DNA of 64,000 nt from Perkinsus olseni (GCA_013115135.1 JABANP010000201.1:1-64000), one strand, 5' to 3'; counted from the stretch's first letter, positions 11,456 to 23,080 are shown. Notes: generated from the sequence alone by a model not told the origin. Numbers and translations: made by a program.

Positions 11456-13815
11456 TCAGTGACTCTACAGCCCGGTCGTCAGCAGGAACATGGAAGGCAA
11501 CACCAGCAGCAGTAGGCCACCCTGATGGTCTTAGAAGTAGAAGACGACGACACACCATAATCCTAGGGATGATGCTCCTCACCTTTATGGGCTACATCCT
11601 TATATCATTCTCTCGAACATAGTACTACTACTGATCGTTCCCTGATGGAACCATTACTACTGCACTCTGGTCGACGCGATAGTAGTAATGATGATAGCGG
11701 TAGAAGAAGAAGAAAGCTCAGAGGTAGTAGTGATGATGCTGGTAGTAGTAGTAGCATGATAATTATACCTGGAGGGCTGCCTAGTAAATTCCTAGCACCG
11801 GTTGTGGGACAGAGGCGGATCACACCATCGATACCACACTACCTTACTGCTCTTGAAGATGGCAGTATCATGCATACTGATACTATTAATACAATTAAAC
11901 ATGCTGCTCCTGGTGCTGGTATTACATCTGGGTTATACTGGTGGTGGATACTGGCTGCTGGCACGGCTGCATCCTACCTCATTATCATGTTATCACAACG
12001 TAGAGGGCTCAGGAGTGGTGGTGCTACTATCAAACGGAGGTCTGCTGCTCTTACCGACAGTACCCCTTCCAGCGGCTGTGAGCTGCCTCAAAAGGTGTAT
12101 GCATCCCGGCATGCGGTGGATACTATGCAGATAGCCCCGGGATTGGATCTCGGGACCATTCGGAAGATAAGCAAGGTCAATAACGAACCGGACTGGTTGT
12201 TGGACTTCCGTGAGAAGGCTTATAAATGGTGGAAATCACAAAATGATAATAATAACCTACCTGATTGGGGTGAGGTTGGCAAGCGTATGCCCAGCGATAT
12301 GCGGGATATGTTACAAAATCTGTCTATGTTCTCCCGTCCAGAGTATCTTACAGCAGCACGCCCAGGTGTTGAGGATATACTCAATATTAAACTCAATGAT
12401 GACAATGATGAGGAGGAGCTTCGAGAGGTGAAGAATGCTGAGGATGGTGGTGGTGGTGGTGGTGCTGCAGTTGATGCGGTCTTCGATAGTCTATCTATAG
12501 CTACAACTAGACGTAAGGAGCTGTATGATAAGTATGGCATCATATTCTGTTCACTACTAGAAGCAGCAAGAGACTATCCTGATCTAGTACGTAAGTATCT
12601 AGGATCAGTTGTACCGGTAAATGATAATTATTATGCCGCATTGAACTCGTGTGTATTCTCTGATGGTACTTTCATTTACGTTCCTCCTAACGTCCACTGT
12701 CCCATAGAATTATCAACATACTTTAGAATTAATAATACACAATCTGGTCAGTTCGAGAGGACATTGATAATAGCCGATAAGAACTCATCCGTATCATACA
12801 TCGAGGGGTTGTACTGCTGCTGAGCCCCCTCCACCACCGATCATTGATGAGGCTAACAAGGTGAGAGAACCCTATCAAATGCATGCTGCTGTCGTCGAGC
12901 TCATCGCCTTGGATGATGCTAACATCAAGTATAGTACTGCACAGAACTGGCACAGCGGTAGTCAAGTTGATGGTGATGAGTGGTCTGGTGGTGTGCTTAA
13001 TCTGGTTACTAAGAGAGGGCAATGCAGAGGGAGGAATTCAAGAATAACCTGGACGCAAGTGGAGAGTGGGTCTGCTGTTACTTGGAAATATCCTAGTTGT
13101 GTGTTATTGGGTGAAGGCTCGGTTGGCGAGTTCTATTCAGTAACATTAACTAGTAATACCCAAGAAGCTGATACTGGTACTAAAATGATACATATCGGTG
13201 ATAATACTAAGAGTAGGATAATAAGTAAGAGTATATCCAGTGGTCATTCGAGTAATACCTATAGAGGCATGGTTAAGTTTGCTGATCATACACAAGGATG
13301 CAAGAATTATAGTAAATGTGATGCCTTATTAATTGGAGATAATAGTAATAATACCAACATCATACCAGTAGTACTAGTATCATCATCATCATCCCATCAG
13401 GTACATCTAGTACCCTGCCCGTACTACAATCCAGTGGGGTGGAGTCAGCAGCAGCAACAGCAGGAGGAGAAGAAGGACTGCGAGCTAAGCATGACCATGA
13501 TAATGCCGATGCTGCTGCTCCTCATCATGTGAATACTGGTGGTGGTGTGGATGGGCAAATAATAGAGCACGAGGCCTCTACTAGTAGAGTGAGTGCTGAC
13601 CAGTTGCAGTACCTCATGTCCAGAGGTAAAAACAACAACAGTGTGCCTCGTCGGGCTCATCATCGCTATTGTCATCCTCAGGTTTGCAGGAATCAGATGT
13701 GTTATCATTACTGTTGGTTGGGTTCTGTGAAGATGTATTTACTGAGTTGCCATTGGAGTTTGCGGAGGAGGCAAGTGCTATGCTTAAGGAAAGGTTACGG
13801 GGCTCTGTTGGGTAA
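11456..13815 (+). CDS. sufB: SufB, Fe-S cluster scaffold of the SUF system, with N-terminal leader
   Basis: SufB is the scaffold of the SufBC2D complex that builds Fe-S clusters, in plastids in eukaryotes. The conserved body begins near 12130 ([18 protein letters not shown]). It continues with [25 protein letters not shown] and [19 protein letters not shown]. Next come [43 protein letters not shown] and [16 protein letters not shown]. After splicing it ends [20 protein letters not shown] and [10 protein letters not shown], the typical C-terminus. The long N-terminal extension has a hydrophobic segment ([17 protein letters not shown]), then a basic Ser-rich stretch and a second hydrophobic segment near 11940, which is compatible with a plastid-directing leader. 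The upstream start at 11456 needs an intron of about 60 nt; otherwise the ATG at 11645 is used. Introns lie near 12810-12860, 13400 and 13627-13681. Confidence 0.9.
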
Positions 13816-14010
13816 TTATAATAATACATACCCATCATCGCCAACTACTCCTCGTGTATATACTTATACTCAATACTAGGATCACCATCAACAACATCAT
13901 CTCTCATTACTATTTCCATAATATGCTTATTATTGGGTTAGTCACAAAGGAACATCATTTCAGTTGGATACTCAGGCTGATAATAATAATACACAAGAAC
14001 CGTTTCGCTG

Positions 14011-17000
14011 ATGCCTGCTACCAATAGCATCAGCATCGATGTTCGAGGGAACAGAAGTAAAAGGGGAAATACAATAAACCTCCCGACGTTGCCACATGAT
14101 GAGGGCATCCCACCACCGCTACTACGCAGACGACATAGTAAACCTTTCCCATCACCATCAACATCTGACCATAGTGTTGGTAAAACTACCCGTATTGTGG
14201 AGACCTGTCCAGATAGTAATATAATATTTACCTATTAATAAATATACCGATCTATCAGATGCTGATCATCATCGCCATAATGATGATGAAGGGGGTGGTG
14301 GTGGTGGTAGAGTGTATGCAAGAGCAGCAGCAGCTCCACCTGAAGTACCAATAAAGGTGGAGTCATCAGAAGATCATCATCATACCACCATCACTACTGA
14401 CCACTATGGTGATGCTATAGCCATTGGTGGTGATGGTATAAAGAATCTCTACGTTTATGATGTATCAACGCGTGATAAGGTCATACCAACAACAGCACTG
14501 TATAGTAGTGACAATGTTGTCAGGTTAAAGACTCAGTTATGCTTAATTTCCCTAATTATACGCAGGAACATGTGGATGCTCTCTTTGGGCAACCTGAAGA
14601 GTAGTAAACCCCCAGAAGTGGTACTACTACTATGGGGATGATGTTGCATGATGATCGTGTTAGGTATGTAGCGAGGTGTTTAGAAGAAGAGGGTTACATA
14701 AGGGCAGCTATAGCCTTTAGAGTTTTACCATCTCATATTGTAATAATACTCATCATATTCATCTTAACATCATCATTAAGTGTATCAGGAATCAGTTGAA
14801 GTAGCAGCTCTAGTGGCATTCCAACGGAATAGAGGTTATGGTAGTAAATTATTGAAATCATGTTGTAATGATTGGGCTCGGAAAGGTCTAATGCATGCAT
14901 TAACGTAATAACAACAACAACAACCTCTCATTGCTGCTCTTATTACCACAGTGGTGATGATGATGATGATGATCGCTACAGGTATGCTGATGGCGGCACA
15001 GCAGTCGACTTCTTCACTACTATGGGGTTTACATCACCGGTACCAGGTAGAGCATTATTCGAGAGGCATTTGTATAAGTAATAGCAGCAGCAGCAGCAGC
15101 AGTCGGATTCACAACCCCTACACAGTAACATCAGGTATTTATACGCTTCCATGATGGTGTACAACCTATATGAAATGGATACTTTCTCATTGAGGGATAC
15201 AGCCATGTCATTGATAAATAATGTTAATATAGGGGACAGAGTGTTATGCATAGCTGATGCTACACAGTCCTACAGACATGCTGTTGTAATGCTTGATGCT
15301 GATTATGAAGAGTATGATAGTTTTGATGATAGGTGCGGGATATAGACAAGAGTATAGGCTGTATAAAGGTACATCTACTGTATTGGAAGGGCTCCACTGA
15401 CCAGTGGATATCAACGGCATCAAAACGTTTAAAGTACTGATGATGATGATGATGATGATAGGAAATATTGTTACTACTACTATGATGATGATGATGAGGG
15501 CCTTACTGTTGTGATAGGTTATTCAGTAAAGATGAAGCTATACCAACTCCACCGAAGAGCATCAAAGACAACTCCATCACAAGTGAAGCGGCAATGCGGA
15601 TCCTAGGTGATAATGCCAAGGATGCTACTACTACGACTACTACGACTACTACCATGCATTATGTAGATAGTGATATTGAGAAGCACCAGAGGAGGGAAAA
15701 TGATACTACTACATTGAACAGGATATTAAAAGCAGGGAAATGGCCCACATGGTTGTAATATGAATGATGATGGCGGGTAGCTGTAGTATGGTGGTGATAG
15801 GCGTATTGGCAGTGAAGTTGAAGTATTAATACAGGGAGAATGGAAAACAGGAATGGTGATGGAATTAGGTAGTACCCACAAAGATAATCATATTACTACT
15901 ACCGAGCTACTACTAGATCTTATCCTCAGTGTTAACAGTCATTCTTATCATCATCATCATCATTGTTGTTGGTGTTGTTTTTCAGGTTATGAGTATATAT
16001 ACTGTGCCTACGAGTATGATAATCTGAAATGGTATCAGGATTTTAGTATACACGCAGTCCGTAGAGCTGGACAACAGCAGCGCACTCTCAAAGATGAGCT
16101 TATCAAACGCTTCTCATCGACACTTACTCAGCAACGTAACAACAGACGAAAGAGGACTGCTGCTGCTGCTGCTGCTGATGCTGGTGGTGGTGGTGGTGAT
16201 GGCAGTAGTCGTAGTAGTAACAAGCGTAGAGGTAAGAGTAAACGACTACCTGAGAGACAATAATAATAAGACGGGGGCGACTATGAGGAGGAGGGGAAGT
16301 ACGCATAGCATACGCAGTGAAGAGGAGAAGGAAGTGTTATCATCATCACCATCATCATCACCAGCACGTGTATGCGACATCTGCAGAGATGCAGACGAGG
16401 TAGATGATAATCCCATCATATACTGTAAAATGTAATAATAATCATATTTCGTATCATCATGATGATGATGATAGAGCTACTCTAGGTGTGGTTATGGAGG
16501 TCATAGATTATGTTATGATATCCCCGTCAATAATGCTGCTGGCTGCTGGTATTGTCATACATGTGAATATGTACCCTATAACATAGTCTTCTATCATCAT
16601 TCTAACATCATCATCATCAGATCCGGAATAATCATACTTTACCCAGTGGTGTCAAGGACATCATCAAACTACGTCGTAGTAGTAGTAACAGTAGCAGTAA
16701 CCATGCAGCAGCAGCAGCAGCAGTTGGTAATGTAGGCCCGCAATGCATGCGTTGTTGCTTATGCCCTAGACCAGGTAGTAATAGAAGTACAGCCTAATAC
16801 AATAATAAAAGCAATGGTTGTTGATGTTGTTGTTAGGTGGTTTGATGATGTTATCATTGGATGGGTATTGGGTGCATGCTCATTGCATTATCACTCTTGC
16901 ACGCTTACCATACATACCTATTAAAACAACTCCATCACTCCTTAATTGGACTGGTGCAGTGACTAGATGCTCTAAGGTGATGGTGGTGGTCATACTACTA

Positions 17001-17409
17001 CTGGTAGTAGTGGTAGTAATGGCGATATATGCAAGTTTAGGTACTAGCCAAGAAGCCATCGTATAAGTGTAGTTACTGTAATGGTAGATGGGGTGGTATA
17101 ATTAAATGCTATGAGACTGGGTAGTATGCAGTAGTAGTACGGAGGGTGTCTGTTGTTGTTGTATTGGTCATATTCTCAGTTGTACAAGAGGTATTCATGC
17201 TGGATGTGCAGTAATGGCGCATTGCCATTCAAGATTCAGATTGAATGACAATAATGATCATCATCAGGGTGGTGGTGGTGGGGACGTTGTGGTGGATGTG
17301 AGGTATTAGTGCCACCGCTACTCATGCCGCTATTGTACACTAATATCCCTACAGATGTATTGTACACTCAGAAGACATGAAGTTAGATGATGATTGGCAA
17401 GTATCATGA
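14011..17409 (+). CDS. GNAT-like acetyltransferase with PHD and extended PHD fingers (multi-exon)
   Basis: Probable chromatin protein. A Ser/Pro-rich N-terminus is followed by GNAT-like exons: FQRNRGYGSKLLKSCC near 14825 (the acetyl-CoA-binding R/Q-x-x-G-x-G/S loop), YADGGTAVDFFTTMGF near 14980, then LYASMMVYNLY across a spliced junction at 15079-15134. A following segment, GDRVLCIADATQSYRHAVVM near 15235, is compatible with a Tudor/chromo-like barrel. Poly-Ala, Gly and Lys/Arg linkers follow. The 3' exons encode VCDICRDADEVDDNPIIYC near 16370 and RCGYGGHRLCYDIPV near 16490 (a PHD finger). Then come RCCLCPRPG near 16755, WVHAHC near 16875, YCNGRWGGIIKC near 17080 and CTRGIHAGCAV near 17185 (an extended PHD). 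It could be two genes; the histone target is unknown. Confidence 0.65.
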
Positions 17410-17580
17410 TGATCCCATGCTACGATTACAGGAACCGCAGTATTATTATTACTACCACAACATCATCATCATCAACCCGATACATCAACGCTCATCGTTA
17501 GTATTATTAAATGAATGATGGATTAAATCATTGAACCACAGTTTATGGTCACCAGCAACAACAACGGTGAAAGGGTAAAA

Positions 17581-17624
17581 TCTAAGGAAGATCTCCATTC
17601 CTAAGGGAACAATCTCGCTCGCCC
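17581..17624 (+). repeat. Left terminal inverted repeat of the Mutator-like element
   Basis: Begins TCTAAGGAAGATC and ends ATCTCGCTCGCCC. The outer 8 bases and the inner 13 bases reappear inverted at 21447-21471, with about 19 additional bases between them on this side. Confidence 0.55.
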
Positions 17625-17781
17625 ATTTTTTCACTTTAGCGTGCTAGCAGAACGGTATGCGCCGAATGGCTTTTCTGGGTACCCCTCTGTGTACTTATCT
17701 GTGTAGAAGCGTACGGAACCCGTTGTAGTAGCGTTTGGACGTCGAAAGCTTGATTCAGCTTGGCAGATTAGACCCGCAGGT

Positions 17782-20546
17782 ATGGCGCCGGCGGCCGCAG
17801 AGTACGACGACCCAATTGCAACCGTGCCGGTGAACATTCAGAACATTGGGGTCTGGCCGCGAGATCTCAAGGAGCAGATAGGAAGAATGTTCGGGATTAA
17901 ATTAGCAGAAATGTACACTAACAAAAAAAATGAAGCAACAATCTATAAGGTATATAGATGTCAAGAACATAAGGATTGCAAATTCCGGGTAAGAAATGGG
18001 GAAATTTCCTGATAGTTTTGTGATATCAATCTCAGATCAAGGCAACATACATTCCCCCGGACAAGGCCGAAATCCGCGGCTCAAAAGGGGGGCACTCGGG
18101 AGAGGTAGTTGTTAGTGGCAAACTAACGAAACTGCCCGGACCAGTTAAAGTGATGGTCGAAGAGCTGACCGCCAAGTACGGAGCGATGAGAAGCTACTCA
18201 GAGGTGAGGATTTGCTGAAAGAAGCTAGAGGTAGACCGTCACATGTGGGTTTCATGCAGATGAAAACCAGAATGGCTAACACATTTGACGATTTACTCCG
18301 TTCTATAGCCAGCGACGACGGGAAGTCCCCGCTAGAGTCGGGGCGGGATAAACTTATCACCATTCTGGAGAACAAGCGACACAACTACTTGAGGAGCCAG
18401 CAGGCGCCAGTTATGGACCTTGAGGAGGTAGTCGAGGAGTGCATGAGATTGGGATTCACGGAGCTGACGACGGACTCATTGCGAGAAATATCCGAAGACC
18501 TACACAGAACAAATATCCTGGGGAGATTTGACAGGCCACTCGGCGGTGACACTTTTCTACTGGGTTCGGACAAGGTCCGGTTAGAAGGATGTGTAGTGCT
18601 ATCCTCCAGAGTGGGCCTGATAACATGGTTTAACAGCACGCATCCCGAAGAATCACCGCTTCTGAGACCAGAAACAAAGCGGATTGGTATCACCGTCGGA
18701 GTGGATGGATGTTTCAAGGGGGCAAGAGGAGGTCCCTGCCTCATAGTTATGGGGCCTGTGCAACCCACTAAGAAAGCCTCCCCAGTCAGTAGTGGAAGCG
18801 TAAAAACCGGCTTCTCGCTCGCGCCGGTGCTCGCCGTCGTCACCAAGAGCGAGTCAAGCAGGGTGGTTGAGAGAATGGTCCAGTGGCTAGAGGACTTGGG
18901 TGAACTATTTCATGGAGATAATCGGCTACGCATCGCAGCGTCCATAACGGACGCGAGCCAAGCCTTGGTCAAAGGCCTAGAGTGCAGCCTAGACGATGTC
19001 CATACCATGAGGTGTCAGTATCACCAGTCCGAAGCAGTGAAGAGGAGTCCGTTAGAAAAGGACGCCAAGGCCTTCGTCAAAAGCTGGATAGAAGATCTTT
19101 ATCGCTGCGCCGGATGGTTGGTCTTCTCCAAGCTCACTCAACTGCTACTATGCCACATCCGTGAAAACTATGGCGAGGAAGACGAGGAGCACTGTCGTAA
19201 AAGCTGGTCTTCGGCCAACGGGGTTATGTATCTGCCGTGTCCGGTGGACCTGTTGCTGAACGGTAAGATCCCTATCAAGTGTCCAGTGTGGAATAACGTA
19301 TGCGAAGGAACGTTTTCCACCCTTAGAGCCTTTACGGGCAAGAAGCCAGCGACGATGGGGGGCCAGGGAGGGATGCTTGAAAACACAAGGAAATTTCTGG
19401 TCGGATACGGGGAGGTGGGGAGATTATGCCGGGTGGCTCCTGGGATCACGTATCACGTGAGAGCGCCGCTACCGAGCATGCAGAAGAAAGGAGATGAACG
19501 GCTGGCTAGAGCGAATCGTGTCAGCGACATGTCAGGTTGACATCGGAAGCGAAGCACTAAGAGTGTTCGCGGTCCCTTCTTCCCAGCGCGGACCGTTAAC
19601 CACGGAGGAGGCCCTGGGGCGAGTGGCGATATCAGTTGGGTTGGAGTGCACTATAGGGAGCCTGAACGAGTTCCGCAAGAATGTCCTAGGCGTGCATCTG
19701 GTGACGTTCTGCGCCGACGACACTGAGCACTTCAAGAAGGGGACACTGTTGTGTTCCTGCCATACTTGCGCGATGTTGGCTACCTGTTCCCACATCGCGA
19801 TGGTATCTACGTTCATGGCATTGGAGATGATGAGCGGTCAAATCGCTCTAGCTGACATTCGTCTACCGAAGGTCAACTGGCGGGGTCGGCCACGCAAGCC
19901 TGCAGGGCCGCTTGTCCGGGCGAACACGGATATTCGAGCCCAGAGAGAGTTGGAAGCAAGTGGGCAAGGTGCGGGCGGTAGCGGCATTCTAACGGGTAGC
20001 AGCTTCGGTAATTGACAAACTATATTGTTCAACGACGTGTATGTTTTCAGGCACGGTCGAAACAAGTACCCTAACGGTAAGCTCCGACCCAGCCAGGGGG
20101 CAAGGAAGTGACGAGGTGAATGAGTTGATGGCGGACATAGCAGGAATGGCGTCAAGGGGGGTCTTCCAAGTCCGCAAAGAAGCAAGCGTTGGTGAGGAAC
20201 AGGTAGACCGCAACGTGGGGGACGAAGCGACAGGTGGGAAAAACAGGAGACTATCGCGGGAATATCGGTAGCAGCGATTTTCTACTTTTCAGGCGAGACC
20301 CAGCAGATCTCGACACACGGAAGGGCAGGAACAAACAACGAGGGTGGAGCAACTGGGAGCGCACCACTTAGAGAGGGATCGCGAAACGGAAAGAGAGAAG
20401 GTAGAACGTCGAGTATAGCCAGGGGGAGATCGAGATATTGTGTGTTAGAAGCGGCAGAAAGAAGACATGGAGGTGAAACGCCGAGGAGATCCAAGCGAGA
20501 GAGACGACTTCCGGCGTGGACGAAGGATTACGTCCGAAACGATTAG
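17782..20546 (+). CDS. MULE-type transposase with SWIM zinc finger (frame interrupted)
   Basis: Transposase of the Mutator superfamily. The N-terminus (17782-17950) has VYRCQEHKDCKFRVR, a zinc-binding module as in FLYWCH/WRKY-GCM-type MULE leaders. A 47-nt GT-AG intron follows at 17988-18034. The core (18212-19540) shows VDGCFKGARGGPCLIVMG, ITDASQALVKGLE and MRCQYHQSEAVKR, consistent with the DDE domain's second Asp and the C/H motif, and WNNVCEGTFSTL. The SWIM finger CSCHTCAMLATCSHIAM lies near 19755. Two later exons after TTTTCAG acceptors (20051, 20294) give a Gly/Arg-rich tail ending at TAG 20546. Frames change near 18206 and near 19520 (offset of 16 nt), which means tiny introns, sequence errors or decay. 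Codon use is richer in G/C than in neighbouring genes. Confidence 0.75.
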
Positions 20547-20904
20547 ATCGAGTCGAGGGGCCATAAATTATGGCCCATAATTAAATTTACCAGATGTAGC
20601 CTAGAAAGAAGTCCCAAGTCGAAGAGCGACTTGCCAACGGCAAGGAAGCTCGAGGTGGCTATGGGCATCTAGGTTGCAGAGCAACACATTATCACGAGAA
20701 ACTTCGTGAGGTTTCGATCAGACCAGACTGATCACTAACAGGTTTCCAAACGTATGATAGAGTTGGGTCGCCAGTGAAAGTTATGCAACCCTGATTCCCT
20801 GACAGCAAGGTAGAACCCGAACCGCAGAACCAAAAAGAAAAGAAAGGACTGTAGGTGAAAGCGGAGAAAGGGAAACCCGAAACCCCACCCGAAACCGGAC
20901 AGGG

Positions 20905-21320
20905 CAACCAGAAACCCGAACTGTTATCCAAGGCAAGGCTGTTATCCAAGGCAACCCGAAACCCGAACTGTTATCCAAGGCAAGGCTGTTATCCAAGGCA
21001 ACCAGAAACCCGAACTGTTATCCAAGGCAAGGCTGTTATCCAAGGCAACCAGAAACCCGAACTGTTATCCAAGGCAAGGCTGTTATCCAAGGCAACCAGA
21101 AACCCGAACTGTTATCCAAGGCGAGGCTGTTATCCAAGGCAACCAGAAACCCGAACTGTTATCCAAGGCGAGGCTGTTATCCAAGGCAACCAGAAACCCG
21201 AACTGTTATCCAAGGCGAGGCTGTTATCCAAGGCAACCAGAAACCCTAACTGTTATCCAAGGCGAGGCTGTTATCCAAGGCAAGGCTGTTATCCAAGGCA
21301 AGGCTGTTATCCAAGGCAAA
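20905..21320. repeat. 47-bp minisatellite, about 8 copies, with an 18-bp sub-repeat
   Basis: The unit is an 18-bp GTTATCCAAGGCAAGGCT followed by a 29-bp relative that starts GTTATCCAAGGCAACCAG and ends AAACCCGAACT. Copies alternate CAAGG/CGAGG variants, and the last copies reduce to the 18-bp sub-unit alone. Because 47 is not a multiple of three, the open frame through it (20855-21484) cycles through three phases and repeats a peptide pattern only every 141 bp. I do not regard that frame as a gene. Confidence 0.92.
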
Positions 21321-21446
21321 GCCGCAAAACAAGGCCGGAAGGACCTATCAGAGGAGAGGTGGCTTCCTTAAAAAAAGGCAGAAGTTCCTTAGAAAAAGGC
21401 CGAAGTTCCTTAGAAAATGGCATAAATCCCCTTAGAAAGTGGCCGA

Positions 21447-21471
21447 GGGCGAGCGAGATTTTCTCCTTAGA
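21447..21471 (-). repeat. Right terminal inverted repeat of the Mutator-like element
   Basis: On the minus strand it reads TCTAAGGAGAAA then ATCTCGCTCGCCC, matching the two blocks of the left end at 17581-17624. The sequence just inside (CACTTTCTAAGG) also resembles CACTTTAG just inside the left end. Confidence 0.5.
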
Positions 21472-21503
21472 TCGTACCCTGTAGCCTTACGGTTTACCTT
21501 TTA

Positions 21504-21592
21504 ATTCAACCGATCGCTTGTGCCTTACTAGGAGAGAGGGATGGGGGAAGAAGCACGTCCTAGGGTGCGATCTTCCCGTACTGACGACGCCC
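21504..21592 (-). repeat. Split direct repeat B2 (outer copy)
   Basis: 89 bp from ATTCAACCGATCG to ACGACGCCC, apparently identical to 21817-21905 with a constant offset of 313. It is the terminal copy at the 3' end of the minus-strand element. Confidence 0.9.
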
Positions 21593-21635
21593 GACCGCCA
21601 GTACCTCCTAGTAAGAGCGCGCGGAGGGGGTGGGT

Positions 21636-21823
21636 GGGTGGGAAGACGAAAAGGAGACTTCTGCCTCCTTGCCTTGCTCGTCGATCCCACCACTCCAACC
21701 TCCCTGCCCCATCCGTTTGGAGGTTCTCCTCCCGGGGGCCCTTTCCCTTCCTCCTTTCCGACAGTTGCATGAAGTCATCTTCGCTCCGCTTGAACTAGCT
21801 CAATAAATTGAGCTCTATTCAAC
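21636..21823 (-). repeat. Split direct repeat A2 (internal copy)
   Basis: 188 bp nearly identical to A1 at 27363-27550, with a visible difference GTGGGAAGA versus GTGGAAAGA at the inner end. It ends CTCTATTCAAC and overlaps B1 by the heptamer ATTCAAC. A G-rich spacer of 43 bp separates it from B2. Confidence 0.9.
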
Positions 21824-21905
21824 CGATCGCTTGTGCCTTACTAGGAGAGAGGGATGGGGGAAGAAGCACGTCCTAGGGTGCGATCTTCCCGTACTGACGA
21901 CGCCC
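21817..21905 (-). repeat. Split direct repeat B1
   Basis: 89-bp copy of B2 lying directly against A2. After its end at ACGCCC the sequence diverges into the region downstream of the recombinase ORF. Confidence 0.9.
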
Positions 21906-22066
21906 ATCCATCCCTCTCTCCCTAACCTTTCGTCACTTTGGTACTCGGATCTGAACCGGAGGTCACCGCCCCCTCAGAGCCGAGTAGTTGTGATTGTGTT
22001 GTCACAGTGAGCCTATAACTAGACACTCTTTGCTTTGAAGAAGTACAAAAGGAGGATGAGTAATCG

Positions 22067-23080
22067 TTACAGAGAGGTATTGAGATGTTGAAGTAGCTGA
22101 GTTGCAAATGTTCGTGATGTTTTGATCAACTCCTCTTCCGCATATACCTGCCAGGTTGAGCTGTTGGGGGCCCAACCACCTGCGGTGCGTAAGGCTTCCA
22201 CCGATAGACCCAACTGGTGAGCAACATTGGTTGCTGTTCGGCGGAAGGAATGGCCTGTTAAAGACATCAGGGTAGAGGAAGAAGAACACGTTGGAAACTC
22301 TCGTTGAATGAGAGAAGTGAAGCTCTGCATCACTTGCGCTGCTGTCCACCCTGTGAAGATGGGTACCCCGTCACGAAGCTGAGGTTTAATGTGAGCCAGC
22401 CAGTGAGCAGCGCACCAATGGCCACAGGTTGCACCATCACATGATAATTCCCGAAAAGACAACCGCCGAGTCTTGGATTCGTCCAGAGTAAGGCGAACCC
22501 ATACAGATGGACCACGGATCTTGTCGACTGAGACATGATGACCGGATAGGTTGAGTACTTCCCCTAGGCGTAACGTGAGAGAGAAGGCTAAAAGGCAAAT
22601 GCATTTGACCTGGTCGTTCGTCGAACCGGGGACGGTAGGGAGGCGTTGTAGATTCCTGAGGACCACTAGTGGTATCAACGGGGCACGTTTTGGCGGATCT
22701 TTCTTAACAGTTAGGCGATCTGCGGCTGCTAATGCTCTGGCTAGTCGAGCCTCGTCTGCGGGTGGTAGTGGGTCGTGCCCTTCGTTGATAGCAAAAGTTC
22801 GAACCGCGGATGTGTATGACCGTATGGTAGAGCTCTTCAAGGTTCCTGAGGAGGTTAGCAGTCGAACATAACTTTCCAGCTTCGGCCCAGTGACCGGAAA
22901 GGTAGCCACAGTTAAATACCAGCGAATGGGAGTCGAGTAGGACGACCGTGTAGTGGGCTTGATGGACTGGTCTCTGAACTGTTTGTTGCATAACGCAGCT
23001 TCCATTGACCCTTCTGGTGGCTCGGTTTGGAGTAAACGAAGGAGTCGTGCCTGAGTTGCCGACGCCATGGTAGACGGCAA
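22067..23080 (-). CDS. Tyrosine recombinase of the Ngaro-like retroelement
   Basis: Integrates the circular DNA form of the element by site-specific recombination, in place of a DDE integrase. The 337-residue frame has an N-terminal SAM-like core-binding half (YVRLLTSSGTLKSSTIRSYT near residue 70-90). The catalytic half includes LRLGEVLNLSG with the first Arg near residue 172, HSFRRTATNVAH giving the H-x-x-R pair near 276-279, GGWAPNSS, and the probable nucleophile in VYAEEEL near 313. The set R, H-x-x-R, Y is complete. It starts with ATG at 23080, 200 bp downstream of the RT frame, and probably uses the same transcript. Confidence 0.92.
   Translation of the reverse strand: MPSTMASATQARLLRLLQTEPPEGSMEAALCNKQFRDQSIKPTTRSSYSTPIRWYLTVATFPVTGPKLESYVRLLTSSGTLKSSTIRSYTSAVRTFAINEGHDPLPPADEARLARALAAADRLTVKKDPPKRAPLIPLVVLRNLQRLPTVPGSTNDQVKCICLLAFSLTLRLGEVLNLSGHHVSVDKIRGPSVWVRLTLDESKTRRLSFRELSCDGATCGHWCAAHWLAHIKPQLRDGVPIFTGWTAAQVMQSFTSLIQREFPTCSSSSTLMSLTGHSFRRTATNVAHQLGLSVEALRTAGGWAPNSSTWQVYAEEELIKTSRTFATQLLQHLNTSL

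Larger units (their letters stand above)
17581..21471 (+). mobile_element. Mutator-like DNA transposon
   Basis: This block breaks the repeat-laden intron style of its neighbours. Its ends read TCTAAGGA inward and share the 13-mer ATCTCGCTCGCCC, at 17612-17624 on the plus strand and 21447-21459 on the minus strand. They are imperfect terminal inverted repeats, the left one carrying about 19 extra bases. It encodes a MULE-family transposase (17782-20546) and holds a 47-bp minisatellite near its right end. I found no convincing target-site duplication, so the exact borders are provisional. Confidence 0.7.

Noticed and set aside
18385..18846. Minus-strand 153-residue frame
   Set aside because: It is the antisense shadow of the MULE transposase core.
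20905..21320. CRISPR-like array
   Set aside because: The units are contiguous tandem copies with no unique spacers, and the context is a eukaryotic transposon.
17581..21471. 9-bp target-site duplication around the Mutator-like element
   Set aside because: Flanks GGGTAAAA and TCGTACCC do not match in direct orientation.
22551..22871. Plus-strand frames over the retroelement ORFs
   Set aside because: These are shadows of the tyrosine recombinase and RT frames, which carry complete catalytic motifs on the minus strand.
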